Positions 43,529 to 51,284 of a stretch of 51,284 nt of DNA are shown in pieces. Each line of letters opens with the position of its first letter. The first letter of the stretch is position 1. The notes below the pieces were generated by a model, which was given only the letters and a program-made list of their open reading frames with translations, was not told the origin of the DNA and made no database searches. Both the position numbers and the translations under genes were made by a program. Source of the DNA: an uncultured Pseudomonadota bacterium (GTDB lineage: Bacteria > Pseudomonadota > Alphaproteobacteria > UBA9219); assembly GCA_903920205.1 (NCBI GenBank), contig CAIXLI010000057.1:1-51284 (forward strand), in the 5' to 3' direction.

Positions 43529-46132
43529 TTATGGTCGGAATGTATCTTGTTTGTCAGGGGCATACAACACTGGAAGCACAAAAAATGTGCAGAGCAGGGA
43601 ATATAATAGCGCAATGGTTAATAATTCACCCATGCCCTGCGTGCCCGGGTGTGAAGAAAAGCATAAAGAAGCAAAAGCGACCAAAACGGTGGCGGCGCTA
43701 AAGAGAACGGCTCTTGCCATGCTGGATTGCAGAAAATCCCTTTGACCTGTGCGTCCGTAGAAAACAAAGTAAACCGCATAGGACACGCCTAAACTAAATA
43801 AAAGGGGCAGGGCGATGATGTTGGCGAAGTTCAGGGGCAGGCCGATAAGCGTGATGGTCGCCAGCGTTAAGATTCCGGCAATAACTAGGGGGAACAGCAT
43901 CAGGGCGACATCCCTTGCGCGGCGCAGGACGAGAAATGACAGAAGTGCGATGGAGATGAGGCCATAGATTCCCGCATGGACGAAGGCGGAGATGACGGTG
44001 TGACCGGATTCGCGGATCGAGACGGGCGTTCCGGCGGCATCAGGCGCGAGTTTTTGAACAGCATCAACAAACTTGTTCAACATCTCGGAATCTCTGGGGT
44101 TGTTGTCAGCGGCGCGGCGGGGGAATATCTCGATCAGGCTTTGGTTGTCGCTGGTGATCCAATCGCGCTTCAACTCGGGCGGGATGGCGCTGAGGGTGAC
44201 GGGCTTGGCTTCCAGCACGCCTTTGATTTCGCCAAGTTTGGTTTGGAGGGGGAGGATAATGGCGTCTTGCGCTAGCTTCAGGGTTTCCGGCGAGTCTTGC
44301 GCGGCGAGTTGATCGAGCACAGAGGCAAGGTTTTTTGCGGCGGGGAGGGAGTCGCCTGCTTGATGCAGAAGCGCCGCAGCTTTGCGCAGGGCTTCGCGGT
44401 TGTCGGCGTCGGTGGCGGCGGGTTGTTGGGGCAGGGCGAAGGTCGGCGCGAGAAGCGAGGCTGTGTCGGCGATCATCGCTAGCTTGGCGTCTTGCTCTTC
44501 GGGGATGAAGCTGTTCAGCGTCATGACGTGATCGACTTCGGGGAGTTTTTCGAGTTCGGTGGCGCGTTTTTGAGCTTCTTCCAAAGAGGGCGCCAGAATT
44601 TGCGCGGCGTAGGCGTCCGAGTCCGGGTCTTGCATGGCGTCGAACATTGTGGAGACGGATTCGATCTCGGGGTTTTTGAGATTCAGAGGGTCGAAGTCAA
44701 AGCGGATTTGCGAGGCGGTGGCGATACCGACAAAAGCCAAAACAAGAATCGCGGGGAATAAGATTTTGCGATGCGAGGTTAGAAAAGCGTTCAAAGGGGC
44801 GAGGGCGGCATAGCCGACGCTTTCGGCTTCCGCCGGAGGTTGGGTAAGGCTCATCAAGGCGGGGAGGAGCGTGATATTCAGGACGAAGGCGATAATCATG
44901 CCCGCGCCTGCAATCAGCCCAAGTTCGGACACGCCGCGATACTCTGTGGGGATAAAGGCCAGAAAGCCGAGCGCGGTCGAGCCTGCCGCCATTGCCAAAG
45001 GGACGGCGATGGTTGCCGCCGTGTTGCGTAAGGCTTCGGCGTGATCCGGCGTTTGATGGCGTTGGTCGCGGTAGCGGACGCCGAATTGGATGCCGAAATC
45101 GACGGCGATGCCGATGAACATCACGGCGAATGCAACCGAGATCAGGTTTAAAGAACCGACGGCGAAGGTCGCAAAGGCGGTGGAGGCTACGAGGCCGACG
45201 CCTAAGGTCAGGGCGATGGGCAGCACGATGCGCCATGTTCGCATGGCGGCGAAGAGCAAGACCAAAACCAAGGCGCCGCACAGGGCGGTTGCCACGCCTG
45301 TGCCTTCGGCGACGCTGGCAAATTCGTCGTCGTTGAGTGGGACGGAGCCTGTCAAGCGGATGCGGACGCCATTTTCGGGCGTGAGGTTAAGGGCTGCGAT
45401 GGCTTGGCGAACACTCTTGGTCGCTTCTTCGCCGGGTTGCAGAGAAGAATAATCGAGGACGGGTTTGGTAATGATGTATTTGCGCAGTTCTCGCGCCGCG
45501 TTGGGGGAGGATGCGGATTCAGGCATCATTTTGCGCCAATCGAGCGCGTGGTCTTTGCCGTCGAGGGCGGCTTGGAAGGTTGCGGTGATTTCTGCCAAGG
45601 GGCGGTTGATTGCGGCGGCGTCGACCGCGCCTGCGGAGACACCTTGCAGCATCATGCCGATGGTGCCGAAAAAGCCGCGCAGAGAAGGGTCGGTGATGAC
45701 CGCGCCGAGCATGGGTTGGGCTTGCGCGATTTGGTCGAGCGTCTCGCCGAGTTCGGACTTGGAGAGATACAAAAGACCGTTGGCGCGGAAGAAGGGCAGG
45801 GCGTCGGGGCGCGAAACAAACGGGAATCTGTCCGGCATCGCGGATAATTTTTCGGTCAGGGCTGCCGCCGCCGCGTCAACTTTGTCGCCGTTGTCGCTGT
45901 CGATGACGATGACGAGATTGTCGGTTTTGTTCGGGAAGGCGGTTTCTAAAACCTTCTCGCGTTTGCGCCAGCCCAGATTGTCGGACAGAAGTTGGTTAAT
46001 GTCCGTGTTGATAGCGATGTTCTTGGCGACATAAACGCTCAGAGCGAGGGTGAGGATGAGGGCTCCCACGACCAGAATTTTCGCAAATCTGCGACTGAAA
46101 TCGACGGCGGCGACGAGGAATGAGGCGAACAT
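43529..46132 (-). CDS. hpnN: Hopanoid-type RND transporter of the MMPL family
   Basis: An 867-residue inner-membrane exporter with the two-fold RND/MMPL architecture: one helix at about 17-38, a periplasmic domain (about 45-265), a six-helix sterol-sensing-like block with VAFAVMFIGIAVDFGIQFGVRYRD, a second periplasmic domain (about 480-700), and a second helix block. HpnN moves hopanoids to the outer membrane in Alphaproteobacteria. Placement next to mlaA fits. Other hopanoid genes are not in the window, so the substrate is inferred from family resemblance. Confidence 0.85.
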   Translation of the reverse strand: MFASFLVAAVDFSRRFAKILVVGALILTLALSVYVAKNIAINTDINQLLSDNLGWRKREKVLETAFPNKTDNLVIVIDSDNGDKVDAAAAALTEKLSAMPDRFPFVSRPDALPFFRANGLLYLSKSELGETLDQIAQAQPMLGAVITDPSLRGFFGTIGMMLQGVSAGAVDAAAINRPLAEITATFQAALDGKDHALDWRKMMPESASSPNAARELRKYIITKPVLDYSSLQPGEEATKSVRQAIAALNLTPENGVRIRLTGSVPLNDDEFASVAEGTGVATALCGALVLVLLFAAMRTWRIVLPIALTLGVGLVASTAFATFAVGSLNLISVAFAVMFIGIAVDFGIQFGVRYRDQRHQTPDHAEALRNTAATIAVPLAMAAGSTALGFLAFIPTEYRGVSELGLIAGAGMIIAFVLNITLLPALMSLTQPPAEAESVGYAALAPLNAFLTSHRKILFPAILVLAFVGIATASQIRFDFDPLNLKNPEIESVSTMFDAMQDPDSDAYAAQILAPSLEEAQKRATELEKLPEVDHVMTLNSFIPEEQDAKLAMIADTASLLAPTFALPQQPAATDADNREALRKAAALLHQAGDSLPAAKNLASVLDQLAAQDSPETLKLAQDAIILPLQTKLGEIKGVLEAKPVTLSAIPPELKRDWITSDNQSLIEIFPRRAADNNPRDSEMLNKFVDAVQKLAPDAAGTPVSIRESGHTVISAFVHAGIYGLISIALLSFLVLRRARDVALMLFPLVIAGILTLATITLIGLPLNFANIIALPLLFSLGVSYAVYFVFYGRTGQRDFLQSSMARAVLFSAATVLVAFASLCFSSHPGTQGMGELLTIALLYSLLCTFFVLPVLYAPDKQDTFRP

Positions 46133-46231
46133 GGGGTACCTGTAGGGGGAGGGAATCCTGCGGGATAGGTCAAGAATGATGGTCGCGGGTCTTATACCAT
46201 AAAGAGAAACTTTGGCGAGGCGTCACTATAT

Positions 46232-46253
46232 GATTGCCGAAGCAATCTTTTTT
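46232..46253. terminator. Hairpin between hpnN and tRNA-Pro
   Basis: GATTGC (46232-46237), CGAA, GCAATC (46242-46247) and six T residues on the plus strand. Read on the minus strand it is a C(TTCG)G tetraloop stem just after the recombinase stop but without a T-run. It could terminate leftward transcription from the element, although the T-run points the other way. Confidence 0.4.
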
Positions 46254-46255
46254 GA

Positions 46256-47811
<1,556 letters not shown>

Positions 47812-47815
<4 letters not shown>

Positions 47816-49002
47816 GACGCACAATCCTTTCTGACAGCAGATTTTGGAACCGTTCTTACCAAATGCTTAAGCCTGAGTGGTTCAAAATCCTTTAAGGCTT
47901 TCCCCACGTTACGCATAGCATCATACCTTATGTTGGCATTGGCAACAGCATCCAAACCATCAAGCTCTTTTTTGATACGCGCCCATGTGCGCGGGTTGCA
48001 TTGCCGCTCAAATAACACCTTCGCACCACGAATACCGATGGAGCCGATAAGGGCGAGGCCACCAATGTGCTGCAACAGCTTTGCTGGCTTTATCTGACCT
48101 TTACTATCCGCAATCATGGCTTGCACAATATCCTCAGGCTTGGCTCTACTCAGAGCCAACAAGGGTAGGTCTGGGATAGCTTTTTGCCAATAGTGCAAAA
48201 GGACGCTTTGAGAAAGGGTTGCACTAAACAAAGTCCTAAAAGACGTGCCCATGTCAATGCCCAGCAAGGTCAGGACATGTTTGATTTTGGCATGATTGCC
48301 CAGCCGGACTTCCATTCTGAGAACCTCAAGCTCTTTGGGATATGCCCCGCTTTTAAAAAGATCGCCCTGGATCGCATTGTCTCGCTCAAGAGCCCGTTTT
48401 TCGCTCTTATGAGACTGCCATAGGTCTTTCAGCTTGTCATAGAAGGTCAGCTCAAAATTGTTCGCATGAAACCGTATGGCATGGCCTTCATTGCGAAAAT
48501 CTGTTTTCGATAGATCAAGACGCCCGCTTACATCTGTTTTGCACAGCTCGCTGGTAATCATTGAGCATGTGCAATAATCCGTCAAAGCCATATTTTTACC
48601 GAAATGGATGGCTGAAACATGGGCATTCCTCAGGGCATCTCGATTAGTCATAACCCCCATGCCTTCAAGAACCCGATGCAGCGTATCCAAAACCCTTTCA
48701 AAATCATTTTCTGTGAGCTCATCAAAGTTATTGCCAAACAGTAGCTTTGGTGCAGAGAATTCAATTCTGAGTGTTGTGGACAGGCCACCTGTCACCCGCC
48801 GCGTTATCAGCGTTAGGCGTGGTTTGTAAGTTCCTGCCTTCAATTCTGCTTTGGTGGGGTTTTGCGTGCAGCTAATGCGCCCATGCTTGCCCAAAGCACA
48901 AAATTGCGGTTGCATTATACCACGCGCTGAGGGGCTGAAAGCGTCAAAATCCGTAATCTCAAATTCGACACAGCTCAGCATTAAGGCTACGGTGTCCAGC
49001 AT
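47812..49002 (-). CDS. Replication protein resembling the phage/plasmid gene II/X family
   Basis: A 396-residue protein that begins LDTVALML and has the conserved-looking blocks QNPTKAELKAGTYKPRLTL, IEFSAPKLLFGNNFDEL, NNFELTFYDK and LEVLRMEVRLG. These recall the gene II/X (CRI) replication initiators of filamentous-phage-like and small plasmid elements; I know similar proteins from candidate-phylum genomes. A rolling-circle Tyr was not pinned down. Its start lies 44 bases inside the SpoVG-like gene and its stop overlaps the recombinase start (ATGA), so all are coupled. Confidence 0.5.
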
Positions 49003-49267
49003 CTAATTTGCTCACTACGTTTTTCAGTTTCTGGAAAATGGCCTGCTCAATAGCAGCACACAAAGGTTTTCTGATTGGATGGAAAAGCTGGGTCTGGGTG
49101 CTGCCCAATTTGCGGGTGGGGTATGTCAGGCGGTAGCCAGAGCCGTCTAGTTTTTGATGTATGGCGATACCGCTCAGGTATAGCTGGTCGTCCAACACGA
49201 TGCTGGCGAAGGCAATCAATCCAGAATGAGGCTTGATAAAGGCTATCTCTACTTCTGTCACTATCAT
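48959..49267 (-). CDS. SpoVG-family protein
   Basis: A 102-residue protein with the SpoVG fold signature: VTEVEIAFIKPHSGLIAFASIVLD, then LYLSGIAIHQKLDGSGYRLTYPTRK and LFHPI. SpoVG of Gram-positive bacteria binds nucleic acid and regulates many genes; relatives occur on mobile elements of Proteobacteria. Here it lies in the middle of the element operon, overlapping the 55-residue gene (ATGA) and the Rep start, so it may regulate element genes. Direct nucleic-acid binding is inferred. Confidence 0.75.
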   Translation of the reverse strand: MIVTEVEIAFIKPHSGLIAFASIVLDDQLYLSGIAIHQKLDGSGYRLTYPTRKLGSTQTQLFHPIRKPLCAAIEQAIFQKLKNVVSKLDAGHRSLNAELCRI

Positions 49268-49431
49268 GCATGGCCCATGTCATGGTTTCGTTGGTCAATT
49301 TCTCTGAGGAGCAGAAAGAAATTTGTGAGATTACGCGCACCCTCAGCCGCCTCTGCATCGGTCAAAGGCCCTGAAGCGTGGAGCTTGATCGCATCGGCAA
49401 GATCGTTGGCTGTGTTGTCTCGTTTGCTCAT
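49264..49431 (-). CDS. 55-residue conserved-looking element protein
   Basis: A short frame starting with MSKRDNTANDLADAIK and ending at TGA (49264-49266). It is mostly helical (DAEAAEGARNLTNFFLLLREID) and is coupled to the SpoVG gene by ATGA, which argues that it is translated. No strong ribosome binding site precedes the ATG. It recalls small plasmid-encoded helical proteins but has no assigned function. Confidence 0.55.
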   Translation of the reverse strand: MSKRDNTANDLADAIKLHASGPLTDAEAAEGARNLTNFFLLLREIDQRNHDMGHA

Positions 49432-49560
49432 GCCGAGATTTAAGCATGAGGCAGCACCTGAAGCACCAAAACCCGTGGGTACGAAAGGCGCGGTGTTCGT
49501 CCCTTTTTCTACGAGGATTTTATCACGTCAGCGCATGGTGATGTCCCTACACGCCGAGCC

Positions 49561-50478
49561 CTAGTCAGAGGTTCGCGCTCCAGCCGCAACAAATTGTTCT
49601 TTGAGTTTATTAAGGGGGTAATTTTCTGTGAGCCTTATGCAAAGAGCCATTTCTTGCGCTAGGTCATCCTTTGGGGTTCTTCCCCTCTTTTTTCCTTGGA
49701 TCAATTGCGCATAATCAAGAAAAACCTGCTCATCAAAATCCGGCATAAATTTTTTCATGCCAGCAATGGCTTTGGCAGCCTGTTTGATTTTTTCTAATGC
49801 CGTCTTCTCTTTGTCCCATTCATTGATAACTGGCTTTTCCCATTTCTTGATGGCATCAAATGTGACACCACAGCATTTGGCAACATCATATTGAGCCGCC
49901 ATTTTCTTTCCTCTTTCGCCCCATAATCTATACACATGTTGGATTGCTACCCATTTGAGTTGGGACTGCCGATAGGCATCGCCTTGCTGCTTAGTATGTG
50001 TCGGAGTTACAAAGTGATAGACCTGACCATAATTTAGCGCATGTAGGCTTTCTCTCAGATTAACCCTCCATGCCCCTGTTATGCCGTATAATCGGTGGAC
50101 GTGAGACAGGATCGTGATAACCGCAGTTCGATAATCCTCAAGCGGAAACTCGTTAACATGGTGCGATAATTTGGTCATGTCGTACCAAATCAATTCATTA
50201 AGATGACTATTGCTCGGACGCGAGGCTTCTGTCTTGCCCTTTGCCTCTGATCTATGAAAATAATGCCCGAAAATTTCGGCTTCAGCCCACTCGGTCAAAA
50301 TACCAGTCAGGTCGGCTGCATGTTTTAATGCCTGTAGAGCCTTCTCCATTTTATGTTTCTCAGACTTTTCACCAAGCACAGGGTCTGTTTCCGCATATAA
50401 TTTTACTAATTTATCAACTAGCTCATGGCAGTGCTCAATGCCATTTTTGTTTAAAATCGGGCGAACGGGTTGCTTCAT
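49561..50478 (-). CDS. Element protein of unknown function
   Basis: About 305 residues, soluble, Lys-rich and mainly helical. A possible helix-turn-helix lies at about 200-225 (KKMAAQYDVAKCCGVTFDAIKKW), and the C-terminal region has a Lys/Arg-rich GKKRGRTPKDD patch. The start at 50478 is chosen because AAGGA lies seven bases upstream; another ATG 15 bases earlier lacks proper spacing. It precedes the 55-residue gene by 129 bases. It could be a DNA-binding or regulatory protein; no family recognised. Confidence 0.55.
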   Translation of the reverse strand: MKQPVRPILNKNGIEHCHELVDKLVKLYAETDPVLGEKSEKHKMEKALQALKHAADLTGILTEWAEAEIFGHYFHRSEAKGKTEASRPSNSHLNELIWYDMTKLSHHVNEFPLEDYRTAVITILSHVHRLYGITGAWRVNLRESLHALNYGQVYHFVTPTHTKQQGDAYRQSQLKWVAIQHVYRLWGERGKKMAAQYDVAKCCGVTFDAIKKWEKPVINEWDKEKTALEKIKQAAKAIAGMKKFMPDFDEQVFLDYAQLIQGKKRGRTPKDDLAQEMALCIRLTENYPLNKLKEQFVAAGARTSD

Positions 50479-50747
50479 CTCTACATCCTTCATACCTATA
50501 TTCGGCAGAGTAATTCACGCATATTGCGTGGCGCAGACAGGGAGCGCAAGAGCTGAGAGAATTCAGAATTGTTTCTGAGCAATTCCCCTTCAGAGGCCAA
50601 CTTTCTTCCATTGTGGCTGGCGGGGGAAAATATCCCGTTATTGTGTCCAGTTTTGTTGGGTATTCTGCACTTTATGCTTGATAAATTATTATCCCGCACA
50701 CCCAATGATACCCAACTTTTACCCACCATGCTCAGTCGTAGTTTATA

Positions 50748-51209
50748 TTAGCGCGGGGCTCTGTTTTTGACATAGGGCGGCACGATAAAATCAGGGCGGT
50801 CAGCTACAGGCATCAGGGCAATTTCTGTCTCAATCAACAGCAGCACCTTTGAGGTAAATTGGTCAAGGCGTTCCTCCCTGCGGTGCTGGCGCACGGTAGG
50901 TGTCTTGTGAGCCAAGAAATCATCCGCTGCTGCCTTGGTGCCCTTCATCTGGAGCGCACGGTCTATTTGGTAACGCTCTTGGCTCTCCAGAAAGTACTTA
51001 TAGGCTTCGGCTGGGGAGCGCAGGACTTCCTTAGAGGCAAGTTTCAGGGCTTCGCGTATGGAAGACGGGCGGGACGTTTCCAGAGCCTCCTGCAAGGCCA
51101 TACGCTGCTCGCCAAGCTGAATGAGCGTATGGGCACCCTCAATCAGGGCAAAATCAGAAATTATTAACGCAAGTTTTACAAGGAGTGTGATTCTGAGAGT
51201 CTCCAACAA
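50748..51209 (-). CDS. Unrecognised helical protein of the element
   Basis: A frame of 153 residues from a TTG at 51209, or 117 from the first ATG at 51101. The sequence is Leu-, Ala- and Glu-rich (GEQRMALQEALETS, LLLIETEIALMPVADRPDFIVPP), suggesting helices. Neither start has a clear ribosome binding site. It stands nearly back to back with the plus-strand gene at 51227. Function unknown. Confidence 0.4.
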   Translation of the reverse strand: MLETLRITLLVKLALIISDFALIEGAHTLIQLGEQRMALQEALETSRPSSIREALKLASKEVLRSPAEAYKYFLESQERYQIDRALQMKGTKAAADDFLAHKTPTVRQHRREERLDQFTSKVLLLIETEIALMPVADRPDFIVPPYVKNRAPR

Positions 51210-51226
51210 CGAAGGAGGCTCTGACG

Positions 51227-51284
51227 ATGAGTTTTTTGGAATGGTGCAACGGACTTCTCGATTACCGCGTTCCTGGCATGGTGA
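51227..51284 (+). CDS. Start of a plus-strand gene, cut by the window edge
   Basis: ATG at 51227 with GGAGG about eight bases upstream opens a frame of 19 visible codons (MSFLEWCNGLLDYRVPGMV) with no stop. It is the only plus-strand start in the element part seen here and diverges from the gene at 50748-51209, leaving at most a short promoter region between them. Product unknown. Confidence 0.45.
   Translation, partial: MSFLEWCNGLLDYRVPGMV

Noticed and set aside
49047-49564. Plus- and minus-strand frames overlapping the SpoVG and 55-residue genes
   Set aside because: The coupled minus-strand frames explain this DNA better; the alternatives lack starts with ribosome binding sites.
50496-50729. 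77-codon minus-strand frame in the element spacer
   Set aside because: There is no ribosome binding site or recognisable pattern, and its codon choice looks random. The spacer 50479-50747 is better left as non-coding, possibly regulatory.

Overview
This window is a chromosomal segment of an alphaproteobacterium. The pointers are a GTTC-N7-GTTC LexA box in front of a Y-family polymerase, an hpnN-type hopanoid transporter, an rpsP-rimM-trmD-rplS order behind ffh, an rplJ-rplL pair and palindromic intergenic repeats. Placement near Rhodospirillales or Micavibrionales is a guess from protein style only. The left 46 kb is vertically inherited-looking core and accessory DNA; the right 5 kb is an integrated mobile element that continues beyond the window.

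Layout. 1-7.2 kb: L10/L12 genes with a structured leader and a strong terminator, a DUF465 protein, a degenerate GGDEF protein, purE-purK, a small glycosyltransferase and a maeB-type malic enzyme/phosphotransacetylase fusion. 7.4-11.3 kb: a membrane hybrid histidine kinase followed directly by a REC-EAL response regulator. 11.3-19.7 kb: a compact minus-strand operon for a type IVb-pilus/type II secretion-like machine (lipoprotein secretin, Ig-plus-PilP/GspC-like periplasmic protein, GspE-type ATPase, GspF-type platform, GspL- and GspM-like membrane proteins, one atypical pilin). It meets the kinase/EAL pair tail to tail, so c-di-GMP control of this machine is plausible but inferred.

20-29.6 kb: a second hybrid kinase (GAF-HisKA-HATPase-REC-HPt), aspS, an odd secreted protein that joins a His-rich segment, a GH108-like lysozyme domain, a membrane helix and an LPD7-like tail, a lipoprotein, rbfA, a PAS-GGDEF-EAL protein and a glycine-zipper lipoprotein. 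29.9-33.6 kb: ffh, rpsP, then a promoter plus roughly 95-nt structured leader ending in a terminator just before rimM, then rimM-trmD-rplS joined by ATGA overlaps. 33.7-46.1 kb: two hypothetical genes (one with a ten-G tract), an MsbA-like ABC exporter, acpP-fabF, the mrp/apbC Fe-S carrier, tRNA-Ala(CGC), a SOS-controlled Y-family polymerase, and hpnN-mlaA followed by an orphan solute-binding protein.

46.3-51.3 kb: an element next to tRNA-Pro(TGG). Its large serine recombinase reads out of the element and antisense through the whole tRNA gene. Upstream of it lie, with start/stop overlaps, a gene II/X-like replication protein, a SpoVG-family protein and a 55-residue protein, followed by unrecognised genes. 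The right end of the element is not in the window. The most unusual items are the pilus-like operon with its atypical pilin and Ig/GspC-like fusion, the GH108-LPD7 protein, and the recombinase/Rep/SpoVG element at tRNA-Pro.
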